Assembly (NCBI GenBank): GCA_001692895.1
Contig: KV748188.1
Span: 186,001-250,000 of the forward strand
DNA: 64,000 nt
Reading direction: 5' to 3'
From: Cenococcum geophilum 1.58
Taxonomy: Eukaryota > Ascomycota > Dothideomycetes > Gloniales > Gloniaceae
Positions 11,440 through 21,204 of the stretch are shown here, in pieces. Below the pieces are notes generated by a model, which was not told where the DNA came from, did not search any database, and was given only the letters and a program-made list of their open reading frames with translations. A program made the position numbers and the translations under genes. The first letter of the stretch is position 1; each line of letters begins with the position of its first letter.

Positions 11440-11825
11440 TACATCCCCTCTTAGGAATCTATAATAGACGACTAGCTCTTTAGGTTTATATTTCTTTATA
11501 ATATATTTGTTTGTATCAATTTAATAATATAAGTGAGTTATATCCAGGGGCACGAAATACGTATAGTATCGTATGCTCTTTTAGATAATGGTAACTATCT
11601 TTTATATTAAAGTAGACTACGTAGTCTATATACTAACGCGTCCTCCCCCTAATTAGTTAGCACCTTATAAATAAGTGGTTAGTGCACCAAACGCGTAAGT
11701 ACGCGTTTGGTACGCTAGGTGCTGTAATTAGATAATATTAGCTTAGTAATTTCTAGTTTTGGAAGTGGACTTAATTTCCTTTATATATTGGATGTTAGCA
11801 ATAAAATCCTTTTAAAGTTGAGAAG
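11440..11825 (+). repeat. Repeat D, forward copy interrupted by an insertion
   Basis: Bases 11440-11507 and 11735-11825 align with 9990-10130 (CTATAATAGACGACTAGCTC; TTAGTAATTTCTAGTTTTGG; ATTGGATGTTAGCAATAAAA). The 227 bases between them are a separate insertion with a 5-bp TSD. Confidence 0.6.
11508..11734. mobile_element. 227-bp insertion with 5-bp TSD (atatt) and strong hairpins; probable solo LTR
   Basis: Inserted in repeat D. ATATT occurs at 11503-11507 and 11735-11739, and the uninterrupted copy at 9990-10130 has a single such site. The insert starts TGTTTGTATC and ends TTAGATA (TG...CA with the CA changed to TA), which fits a solo LTR. It holds a perfect 16-bp palindrome TAGACTACGTAGTCTA (11613-11628) and a hairpin with arms CCAAACGCGT / ACGCGTTTGG around a 4-base loop (11687-11710), nested in a weaker outer pair (TAATTAG..TAGCACCT / AGGTGCTGTAATTAG). 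No other copy is seen in this window, so strand and family are undetermined. Confidence 0.65.
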
Positions 11826-12139
11826 TAAAGATAGGATAAAGTCAAAAGTGTAAGGTTATTTATACTCTGCCTCGCCGGTTTATATAGTACCCCTAAATAG
11901 TTTTACTTAGACGGCCTAATATATATCACAATGGTATTGATTGGACCGTAGAGTATATAATAGGAGTATAGCGAAGCTCTATTCCTAGAATATACTCCAT
12001 ATCTACCTTATACTAACTTGCCCCTCTTTAGTATCTCTGTTAGTGCAAAACTAAGTATAACTACTAGCACCCCCACTACCTACTCTATATATCTTTTGTC
12101 TTCACTTCTTTCTTTATATAGTTGATTTATTAAACCAAA

Positions 12140-13470
12140 ATGCCTAAACAAATTCTCCCTAAAAGGCAACTATATTTTACTAAGGATAGCAAGCCTTATT
12201 TTAAACCGAAATCCATTAAAGAGATCTTACTTAAGGACTTTAAGAAGGTATTTATAGTAAGGAAGAAGATTATTATTTTAAGCGGTGCTGGCATTTCAGT
12301 AGCTGCGAAAAGTAAGTCTTATGTATTAGAAACCGTAAAGAGCTACTTTTCTAACTTTTAATGCTTATAGTTCCTAACTTTCACACGCTTTATAGGCGCC
12401 AATCTAGACATAGCCCGTTTAAGATTAGTAATTACGATAACGATGATTTTACTAAAAATATGCATAGCAATGTTTGTATTATAAATGAGAAAGCTTCTCA
12501 TATCGTTCTTACCAACTCCTATTAACTTAAGTACGAGAATATCGTTTATACCCTTTAAAACCTTATATTTTCTAGGCACCAGTCTAGACATAGCCTATTC
12601 AACATTAATAATTATAATAACGATTATTTAACTTAAAATATATATAGGGGCTTTTGTATTATAAATAAGCTAGCTTTTCGCGCTATGCCTACTAACTTTT
12701 ACCGACTTGCGTACGAAAATGACAAGTATATCCTTCAACACTTTACGCAGAATGTTAACGGACTTTATAATAAATTCTAGTTGTTATCTCCGGACTTTCC
12801 TCCAACGGAGAAGGGCCTATAGGTAAAGACAATAAAACTTTACGGTTGACTAGATAGGATAATATGCCATAAGTGTAAATGGTACTTAACCTTTAACCTA
12901 AAGTACTTTTAGGGACCGGAACTATTGGCTTACCCTAAGTGTATTAGGAGAGATATAGACCAATAAGGCGAAGGGAAACGGTCTAGAGGTATTAGTATGC
13001 TTCGGCCCGACATACTTCTTAATAGAGAAATTGACAATTAAGACAAGGACGCGATTGTAGCTGTGTCTTAAAATGCCGAACGCCAAGTTCTAGATCTTGT
13101 TCTAATTATAGGCACTTAGTTGAAAAAACTAGGTGCATTTTAGCTAGCTACGCGCCTTTATAAGGTAGCGAAAACTAAAAATAGACGTAATTCTATTATA
13201 TGGATGAACAAGGAACCCCCCTTACGTAGATTAGGGCCAAAATTTCATGGTTTACTTAACTATGTGATCTACGGGGACTGCTAAGAGATCGCCAGATATC
13301 TTTTAAACGAGGCTATGCCCCCATAACTTGATAGTGATGTGAAATTAGGAGGCAGCTGGCACGAAGATAGATAGGGAGAGGACGTTGCTTAGTATAAGGA
13401 AGCTAGACGTAGCCTTTAATATTTATTAGTGACTAGTCTTCTAATTTACAGGAAAGTTAAGTATATAGTA
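12140..13470 (+). pseudogene. Sirtuin (Sir2 family, Hst3/Hst4-like) NAD-dependent deacetylase relic
   Basis: Family role: sirtuins remove acyl groups from lysines using NAD+, and Hst3/4-type members act on histone H3 in the nucleus. The ATG at 12140 sits in CCAAAATGC after a C/T-rich tract and opens a 73-codon frame ending in IIILSGAGISVAA, the NAD-binding GAGIS motif. Downstream: YILQHFTQNVNGL (family TQNVDGL; Asp to Asn by GAC to AAC), LYG.LDRII (catalytic LHG; His to Tyr by CAC to TAC), zinc pairs CHKC and YPKC (first Cys of the second pair lost as TAC), GISMLRPDILLNREI, LVLIIGT.LKKLGAF, SIIWMNKEPPLRR and YVIYGDC.EIARYL, in family order. A 180-bp segment upstream of TQN is duplicated in tandem (separate entry). 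Stops are TAG/TAA. The WMNKEPP and GDC.EIA blocks favour Hst3/4 over Sir2 proper; this is inference. Confidence 0.82.
12381..12740 (+). repeat. Tandem duplication, 2 x 180 bp, inside the sirtuin relic
   Basis: CTAGACATAGCC at 12404 and again at 12584, and GTACGARAAT at 12531 and 12711, show a constant 180-base offset (60 codons, so frame is kept). Both copies can be read as ...INEKASHIVLTNSY and ...INKLAFRAMPTNFYRL..YEN. The second joins the sirtuin frame leading to TQNVNGL. The copies differ at many sites, partly beyond transitions. Confidence 0.6.
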
Positions 13471-13559
13471 TTGAAGTTTATATTGTTATCCTTCTTAAGT
13501 AGTAGCTAAATCACTGGCTTATATATCTTATTTATAACCCTACTAGCCGCGTATTTAAT

Positions 13560-13800
13560 GAATACTTTTCTTTTATCTTATACTAGCCCTCCACTGCCCA
13601 CCACAATGGCATTTCACCATATTTATCCTTAGATTTCGCGTAGACGCCGTTCTTAAGTAATAGTTTTACTACAGTCTTACGTGCCTATTAAGCAGCCTAT
13701 AAGAGCAGTGTCCGACCATTACTATCCTTAGTGTAAGCTTTATAGTGTGGGGAATTAAATAAGCGACTTAATAAGGACTCTGTCTATTTAAACTATAAAG
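13560..13800 (-). pseudogene. Ankyrin-repeat fragment (C-terminal part)
   Basis: On the minus strand from about 13780 downwards: HYKAYTKDSNGRTLLL.AA, then ARKTVVKLLLKNGVYAKSKD and KYGEMPLWWAVEG, close to two consecutive ankyrin repeats of the GRTPL..AA..G...VVKLLL..GA...KDKYG type found at the C-terminus of fungal NACHT-ankyrin proteins. No NACHT or other N-terminal domain is readable upstream (13800-14200). It lies tail-to-tail with the sirtuin relic. Confidence 0.6.
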
Positions 13801-14221
13801 AAAAGAAATAACGGCTGTGCTATACCACAAGACCTTACCTCTAATACGACCTGCTTAAACGAAATAACTAGCAAGCGAAGTATCGTCTGCCGCATTTCAC
13901 CCTATAGAATCGCCCATCGTCAATATACAGCCTAAAAGCTTTAAGTAATCAGCATGACTTTAATGTAAATTTTCTTTCTACTTCGAGCTTCTTTTAGTGT
14001 GGCTTTTTTATAAACAGAATATGGCAATATATCCCTTATAGATGAAAAGCACAGCCGCTATAGAGGCTAAAACTTTTTTAAAGGGATAAGACTGAACGTA
14101 AAAGAGTAGATGTGAAAGACAAATAAGAAATTGACGGTAAATAATAACGAGCTATTTATTAGCGTGAGTAAGAAGACAAATTATTTAGCGGGTATTGCTT
14201 AGGCTAATCCTAACTATAACG
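13801..14221. other. Gap, upstream of the ankyrin fragment
   Basis: May hold the decayed N-terminal part of the ankyrin gene, but no domain is readable on the minus strand and nothing is recognised on the plus strand. Confidence 0.3.
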
Positions 14222-14440
14222 CATATATAAAGAGCCTAGTTAATATATATTAGACAGATAGGTTACTTATAAGAACTCTATTAATTAAAGCTGGCTCTAG
14301 AGGCTCTTTATATATATAAGGTAGGGGTAAAAGACTAATAGAGACTCCGACAACAATTTAGTAACTATTACTTAAACGCTACTAGGTCGATATTACTACT
14401 TAGTCGGTAATAGGTAATAGATAGGTAATAGAAATAGTAT
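14222..14440. mobile_element. MITE-M related copy, one end readable
   Basis: TATAAGAACTCTATTAATTA at 14269, GGCTCTAGAGGCTC and TTTATATATATAAGG match the terminal inverted repeat of the 346-bp MITE at 49172-49517. Inside follow ACTTAGTCGGTAATAGG-type short repeats like those in the MITE core. An opposite-strand piece (ATATATAAAGAGCC, 14224-14237) lies just before it. The far end is not found, so the copy is truncated or rearranged. Confidence 0.45.
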
Positions 14441-16060
14441 GTGAGAAAAGAGAACGCCTAAAGCTTATAAATTAGTAGGAACGAGAAGTATTATACTAAG
14501 AGGTCTAACTAAGCAGCGGGTCGGAATAATAAAAGTGGACACGTTGAACACATTAAGGGTTATTTAGTTAATGTAATCCTTCTCAGTTATCGACATCTAT
14601 AGGAAAGTGAGTTATATTTATAGACATCGCCAAGGCGCTATTCTTACCCTATTTTCGCTGCTAGTTAATTATAAGTCTTAAACATTCTATCTATTTCCCT
14701 AAGCCACCCTTTATATCCTGCTTACATCCGCTTAATTATCCTAAGTATTGGGCTATACGCTACTTTGAAGATTATATAGTTTGTTATTCTGCTTATATTG
14801 AACCTTTTTAATTCCTACGTTCAGTCCTTAGGTAATTGTTTTTACAGTACAGCGAACTAACGTGTTTGTCTTAAAATCCCTCCTCAATTACGTAGGATAC
14901 GTAGTGGTAGGACAGCCTTTAAGAAAAAAATACGTGTATATATAGCAATGACAATTCTTTCTTAGCGTTGCCAGTGCCTCTATTATTTAGTCCTTTTAGA
15001 CATCTAGTGTTGGATGGAGAAGACTATAAAGTAACCGCAATAAGCGATCCTTCTCCCTAGAATCTCCTGCCATATGCTAAATAAGCCTTTTAGGTGTAAT
15101 ATTAACATTGCTAACCTATATATCATTAACAGGTCTATGAAAATCTCGGACTTAATTTAGATTTATAACCACTTTAACCGATTTTAGACTATTAAACCCT
15201 AAGTATTCGAAATCGTGGAGGTATGCTGCTATTATTGCCATGTTGTAATACCTAGCTATCCTAGATATAAAAGTGAGGTTTAAATATTTAATTAAGGGAC
15301 GAATCTTTTAGTGAGGTAGAAACGTACGGAGCTCCGATATAGTACGTAGGGATTTATAAAGCTTAAGGAGGAAGGTATTTTCTCCGTAAAATACCTTAAG
15401 GGCCTCTAGTGCGGATGTTTTGCATATTAATATTAGCTCTAGCAGCATTTTCCTTAAAATAATAAAAGAACGCCGGCAGATTGGCCTTCTTAAGACAACA
15501 ATATAATAAAATATTTATAGATGTAGCTTATAAGGGAGATCTAAGATACTAACTCTAGGTTAGGGGTTTTTTAAACTAAATAAGTTACGGCTTAAGGGAC
15601 TTAATTTAGAAAATATTAAAGACATTTAAGGGTTACTATATATTATACTCATTATATAAAAGGGTGCTAAGGATGACTTTAAAATTAGAGAAGAAAAGAG
15701 GGAAAGCTCTAAGCTTTAAATTGTAATAGGTCGCTCACGAAACCGGCTTCCACTTTTACTACCCTCCCGGAAATTTTGCCCGCTTTTTACCTACCTACTC
15801 CTTTATAATTGGCCTAAAAGGGACTATACGACCTAATAAATTGTATTAGCCTAAAATCTTAGGTCAGGAAATAAAAATAAGGACTCTTCTGTGGATTAAT
15901 CTATAAAGGAAAAGGAAGGTAGGGAAAGGCTAATAATAATAATCTATAAACCTTAGTTAATAGATTGTGGGTTATAGGGGATTATATAACCTAAAGACCA
16001 AAAGATGCCGGTCCATTATATATAAATCCCCCTTTACCTTTAACTCTTTATTAGCCTTAT
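14441..16060. other. RIP-degraded stretch, no identified gene
   Basis: Coding-like runs occur (plus strand near 14900-15060 and minus strand near 14800-15000), but none matches a family I know and boundaries are not definable. No repeat seen elsewhere in the window was recognised here. Confidence 0.3.
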
Positions 16061-16241
16061 AAACTTCATTTTATTTACCTAAATCCGCCTTATTTTCCTA
16101 ACACGACGCATTTATACGTCGTTACTGTCTTTATTTATGCCTACTTAGATTTTCCCATCACTTATCCTAAAACCTATTTAGTTATAGGAAATCTTACACC
16201 CCGGATTTGTCTCCTAAATCTCTTAAGCAACGCTCCTCGCT

Positions 16242-17110
16242 ATAAGGTTATTCTTACTCTTCGTATATATATTCGCCACTTTATCCGCTATTAATGCCGT
16301 GTCTATATATAACCCGAAGGCGTTAAGTCCCTACGACTCCTACTTATCCGCAAACATCCTAGGTAATAGTATTCTATTACCTACTAATGCGCAAGAAAAG
16401 CGGAAAGGGGGCGGTGGTAAAAGTGGTGGAGGAGGTAGGGCCAAGAGTTAGGTTAATTGTATATTTAAAGAATTCTACTAACGCTTTAACAGGTAGAGGA
16501 GGAAAATCGTCCGGAGGCGGCGCGTCAAACTTAAAACCCAATTTAAATGCTAGGGGAAAGACGGTATTTGGCTTAGGTGTCCGTCCCGCCTATAACAGAG
16601 GCCGCTATTATAGTGGAGGTGTAATAGTTCCTTACACTGCTAGCTAGCGCTCTCCTTTCGGCCTCGCACCCTTACTTATACCCCCTATTGCTGCGCTTAC
16701 TATCTTCCCTAGTTTATGGCTATATGGCGTTTACTAGTACCCCTATATATATCCATACATATTTATAAACAAGACGGTCACAAATACGACTTTCCCAAAC
16801 GGTATAAACCAGACCCTCTTTATTAATTGCTTGTGCCAGCGATATAGTATTTATAGCTGTAATGATAACAGCGATAATACATATCTATATAATCTGATTA
16901 GAAACGGCAGCTACGCGGCGCTAAATAAGACTCTTATTACGATCTCAATTGTAAATAAAACGCGGATAATCGCCATTAACGGCATACTGCTTAATAGTAC
17001 CACTATGTCTGGCGGTTTAGATTTACCAGCTCCAAAGTAATAGGCATTAGAATTTGCCAGTTAGTGGGTTATAGGTGCTGTTGCTATATATTCAATTTCC
17101 TTCCTTTAGG
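16242..17110 (+). pseudogene. DUF7732-type secreted/membrane protein, lightly degraded, one intron
   Basis: Conserved fungal protein of unknown function: signal peptide, Gly/Ser-rich linker, hydrophobic segment, Cys/Asp block and C-terminal membrane segment. The expected start at 16242 now reads ATA-AGG (I infer ATG lost by TG to TA) followed by RLFLLFVYIFATLSAINAV, a good signal peptide. Then KRKGGGGKSGGGGRAKS, a 46-bp intron (16447-16492), SSGGGASN, AYNRGRYYSGGVIVPYTAS, a hydrophobic segment LLIPPIAALTIFPSLWLYGV, CQRYSIYSCNDNSDNTYLYN, NGSYAALNKTLITISIVNKT and NSTTMSGG. The C-terminus reads ALEFAS.WVIGAVAIYSISF. Stops: TAG after YTAS, TAG in GVY.Y, then TAA-TAG before ALEF. A Tyr in SIYSC stands where the family has Cys. 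It is among the least damaged host-type genes here but still not translatable. Confidence 0.78.
16447..16492 (+). other. Predicted spliceosomal intron in the DUF7732 gene
   Basis: Donor GTTAGG at 16447, branch site TACTAACG at 16476-16483, acceptor AACAG ending at 16492. Removing 46 bases joins the KRKGGGGKSGGGG frame to the GRYYSGGVIVPY frame in phase (AGT-AGA-GGA across the junction). Short for a fungal intron but with the exact TACTAAC branch sequence. Confidence 0.7.
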
Positions 17111-17739
17111 CGCTAACGCCTTTCTTTTTAGGGCGGACATTTTCTAGGCTGGGTTTATGTTAATGTTTGCCAATAGAGTTTATTAGATGGGGAATGGATA
17201 ACGTTCGGTTTTTGATATTATCTTATGCTTATTGCAAGGTTTTAAGACTTCTGTGGTATATGTATTAGGCGCAGCCTTCTAGCTCTAAGAATATTATTTA
17301 GGATATAGCGATAGTGTGCCTAGCGAAAGGAATAGAGTCCTTTTGTGGTTATAAGCATTTCTTCCTCAGCCTTAGAGGCTGCTAGAATTAGGCACCTACT
17401 AATCTGCTTTAAATTCCTCTCCTTACGCCTCTATTCTTAGGGGCTATAATCCTGACCGCGGAACTCGCGGTATTATAGTCTTAAGGAAGTTATCGGATCC
17501 CCCTCTCTGCCTAGTGGGCTTGCTTTATAAGGTAATTAAGCAATTATAGCACTGTAGGACACACCGGATGGACGGGTTAATACTTAGCAAATAATAAAAC
17601 ATTTTAGAAGTAACTGTTTCTATATAGACTATAAGGGGCTTATATATACGGATTGCTAGCGTCTAGGTAGATTTATATAGACAAAGTAAAGATTTTTATA
17701 TATTTACTAGGAACCCTATTTATTAGGCTATAAATACTA
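17111..17739. other. Gap without identified gene
   Basis: No family recognised. A small GC-rich hairpin (ACCGCG / CGCGGT, 17455-17471) survives in otherwise AT-rich sequence. Confidence 0.35.
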
Positions 17740-17789
17740 TAATACCCCTAGATCTATATTTGTAGGAGCGATTATAGTTAATAATAGTG

Positions 17790-18955
17790 GGTAAGAGCTT
17801 TAACAATCCTCCGCTACTAAAAAAAGATAAAAAGAAAGGCTAGGAGTGATGGAAGAAGTATAGCTAAAAATAAAACTAGCAGGAAATATATATAATATTT
17901 TAGTTTATATTTTTATAGTTCTTATATAAAACCACTTCTTAAACGCTAAATAACTTATATTTATAGTACCTGTAGAATCCTAATAGTAAAAAATATCTTA
18001 AAATTAAGATCGAATGTGTAATAAAATATATGCCTATATACCTCCTTACGGATTAAGAAATACCCCATAGTAAATTTATAAAGATCCGATTTAAACTTAG
18101 AATAATACTAATGAAAATTAAAGGCTATCTCTAGGAGCTCCAAATGGTCGAGTTGATTTAACCTTTTATATATAACTCTGCTAATAATATTAAGTGCCGT
18201 TTCGTTAGGCTTGACCTAATTAGCTATTATTAACCTTAAAAGTTCCTAATTTAGCTGGTTTTATAAAAGGCTTCCTATAATTTAAGTGCTGACTAAGGCT
18301 AAAAGCCTTTAATCTTTTATAACTGCTAATTTTATAAAGACCGGTATAGGTACCTTAAGGACTTCATTAATAAATAAGCATGTGCTATTTTCGCCTAGTA
18401 CATCTTAGATGGTTAGTAGGTGTTTAAGCAATAAATAGGTATTATCTTTGCTTAATAATCCGGCGTTAATATTCTTAAGAGCTAAACGGGCATTACCTAT
18501 CCTCTAGAGTTTCCGTTTAATTTAAGGCACTTTCTTCAGTATACCTAGTAAAATCTCGTTTTTAAACTTAACGGGGTTTTCTTTATCTAAAGAATAACAA
18601 GACTCTCTATTTAAAGGACACCAAGACTCTTTATCTGAAAAATCTTTAGGGTCCCTTATTGGGTCGTGCTTATACGAAAGTTTGGCTAGCTTTGCTATTT
18701 AGGAGCTCGATTAGTTTAAAGGGCCGAAGGATAGTGCGTTCTTGATTTCCTGGTAGAGAAGTAGCTATAATTAATAGTCCTGCGGTAGGGTTTAAAGTAT
18801 TTAAGGTAAAACTGCTTTAAATAGGGTAATACTAGAGCTGCTTATAGCTCCCTTTTTATATTCTCTAAAAATGGCTATCTTCCTATTATAAGCCTGGTCA
18901 TTGCTTAGAGGGGGAACACGATAGTATACGCTACTGTTATAGGGATTTCATCCTT
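17790..18955 (-). pseudogene. Unrecognised coding relic in duplicated segment A, copy 1
   Basis: Minus-strand frames equivalent to those of copy 2 (51895-52990) are readable but with more stops. Copy 2 gives the better text; see that entry. No family is recognised. Plus-strand text near 19525-19630 (IRPIKTADFPTYIIL-like) parallels copy 2 at 53070-53160. Confidence 0.3.
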
Positions 18956-18958
18956 ATT

Positions 18959-19519
18959 TTGATCTTATAAGTCATTAATAACTTTATAAGGGGCATACTT
19001 TTATATAATTTACGCTAAGGGGGTGACAAGGGTGGGGACAATAGTGTAAGTAAGGTTAAGAGACTGAAGAAGCTAAGAGAGGATAGTACCTTGGTAATGC
19101 AACCTAATAAGCAGTTCCTTTGACTAATAGGATTAAACTCTATTTTAAGAGGCGTTCCTTTTAGCCGTTATTATCGAATTATTTAACTTCTTCATTTCTA
19201 AAATATCTCAATCCATTGCGGAGACTTTCCATTTACGTGTGCTTAGGTTTTATAGTCTCGTAGGTTTAAATGCATTTCCTAAGCTTTTAGTTTACTGTCC
19301 GCCCTAATAAAACCAATCAATAACGATTGGCTGCTCTTACGCCTCTAAGTCTACTTAGCTTACAATTTATATCTATTTAGACAGCATTAGTCTATATAGG
19401 TTTACCTATAAAGCTAATTTAATATAATAAGGATTGCGGCCGTAATAATCCTAACACTTTGAGGTGAATAGGCCACTTATTTCCAAACTAAAAGAGAAAG
19501 GTAAATGTCAATAGAAACA
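18959..19519. mobile_element. 561-bp insertion specific to segment A copy 1
   Basis: Sequence between CATCCTTATT and CTTTGGATTGGG that is absent from copy 2, where the two flanks are contiguous. I see no TSD, terminal inverted repeat or coding domain, so it could equally be a deletion from copy 2. It holds a short G-rich stretch (AAGGGGGTGACAAGGGTGGG) near 19018. Confidence 0.45.
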
Positions 19520-19687
19520 CTTTGGATTGGGATAATATTAGGCCGATAAAGACGGCAGATTTTCCTACCTATATTATATAAGTAGGCAAACCGAAACAGC
19601 TAATAGGAGAAATGCACTATTAGACTTGAATATCGTCTGCGCGGCTTTAAATACCGCTATATAAATATAAGAAAGACTAACGTCCGT

Positions 19688-20842
19688 CACTATATAGCAA
19701 GACACACTGCGTAATAAGACGCTATAGACACTCCCTAATATAATAAACTTAACAATAGGTTAGAAGAATAGATATTCTTAGAATAGTAGCCTTAAGCTAT
19801 AAAGTCTATTCTTTCTTTATATCTTCTAGAAATAGGTTCTACTTACCATATAATATAATAATTTGCTATAAGCGTTACGCGACTATCTCGCTTTAGTTAG
19901 AAGTGGGTGTGTCGAAAGCTTATATATCTTGTCGAAATTCCGTCAACTTATAGCTTATTATATCATTATTCTATCCCAAGTATAGCGCTTAAGCTTAAGA
20001 GGCTGTTGTGCTTCTATGCTAATTCTAAGTCTATATACTAGAAGTGCTAGATAAGGAAGACCTATATACCTAGCTTAAAGTAGCTTAGCTATAACATATC
20101 GCCGCTAACACTCAATCTGTAGCTGTGTAGCTATATAGCTATATAGCGCTTTTACTAAGCGCTTTAGGACAACCCGAAAACCGGCTCGGATTAGGAGCAG
20201 GGCTAGGTTTAAAAGCCCTAGCGTATAGCTTGTGTTAATAAACACACCTAGTATCAAAACCGTAATCAGCTTCCAATATAGCCATTATACAACTTTAAGA
20301 TGCAGTATAATGCACGACTATAGCTAATACGAAAGCTTCTATGCCATAGAGATAAACTATCGCGCTGCCCTCTAGCTCTGCAGACCCGCTATTAATCCTT
20401 TATCCGACCTACTACGTCCTTATCCTTTTTAAGTATGTCGCAATCAATATATATACATATAATATAGAATACTAAGGTCTAAGTCTAGGCTTTAGGAAGT
20501 AGAGTAAATATTACTAAAGAACGCCGTCGTTGCAAGCGCGTATAAAGGTGGAAAGGGTTTGCATATCTTAGGGATATAGCTATCATACGGTTATACAGCG
20601 AATGGCTCCTCGTATAAGCACTGCAATTACTAGGGCAGAGGAAGGTGCTTTAGTTAAATCTCTAAGGCGATAAGGAGTTCGGATCGTTAATGCTTATAAG
20701 CGCTAGGTTAGGTAGAGTAGAGATCTAATAATAGCTACGCTTAGTAAGGTACTACGCTATTTAAGGCTGCATACCGTCCTGTTATTGATAATGACCCTTC
20801 TATCTCTTCGCAATGCTATTTAGTGCGGACGTTTATAGCGGT
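19688..20842 (+). repeat. Inverted-repeat arm I-L (about 1.16 kb)
   Basis: Reverse-complement partner of 31090-32268. Shared blocks include TCTAGAAATAGGTTCTACTT region (reverse of 32097-32120), GCTTAAGAGG, GTTAGGTAGAGTAGAGATCT (reverse of 31212-31230), AAGGAGTTCGGATCGTTAAT and ATGACCCTTCTATCTCTT. Homology ends at GACGTTTATAG on one side and near TAACGTC.GTCAC on the other. Plus-strand text is coding-like (RMAPRISTAITRAEEGALV near 20600-20660; LGAGLGLKALAYSLC near 20195-20240), but I do not recognise the protein; a transposon ORF is possible. Confidence 0.75.
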
Positions 20843-21204
20843 GGATCGGACATCCGCCCCGCTAGCTATAGCGAACTTGGATTATTTTATGCTTCAATTA
20901 TAAGCTCTAAATACCGCTAATTATGCTGCTGCGATTACCTGCCTACCGGAAGAATTGTAGGACCGATGCGTTAGGTAGTAGTTAATCAGCTACCCCGCCC
21001 TTATAAACTCTAAACTTTAGTATAAACGCTTACTAATATAACGTTCTACAATATATGCTGTTCCACTCATCTCTATAAGCCAACACACGAGTAAGAAATG
21101 GTTGTTTATGGTATGTATTTATAACTAAATGAAATATATAACGATCGGTAACTATATAATAATAGGAGGTAAGCGTTCTAATAAGAGACTACTAGCATTA
21201 TGCT
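20843..21204. other. Gap between inverted arm and satellite
   Basis: A plus frame reads AITCLPEEL.DRCVRQQLIS near 20930-20985 with few stops, possibly coding, family not recognised. The last 20-30 bases before 21226 already resemble the end of a satellite monomer. Confidence 0.3.

Larger units (their letters stand above)
17740..19630. repeat. Duplicated segment A, copy 1 (direct repeat of 51880-53160), with 561-bp insertion
   Basis: Aligns with 51880-53160 in the same orientation, e.g. CTTTAACAATCCTCCGCTAC, TTACGGATTAAGAAATACCC, AAAGGCTATCTCTAGGAGC and GGGATTTCATCCTTATT. Most differences are transitions. Copy 1 has 561 extra bases at 18959-19519; homology resumes with CTTTGGATTGGGATAAT and CCTACCTA. 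The pair is long enough to be a RIP target. Confidence 0.8.

Noticed and set aside
12358-12591. 77-codon ORF on the minus strand
   Set aside because: Antisense to the sirtuin relic and explained by its 180-bp duplication.
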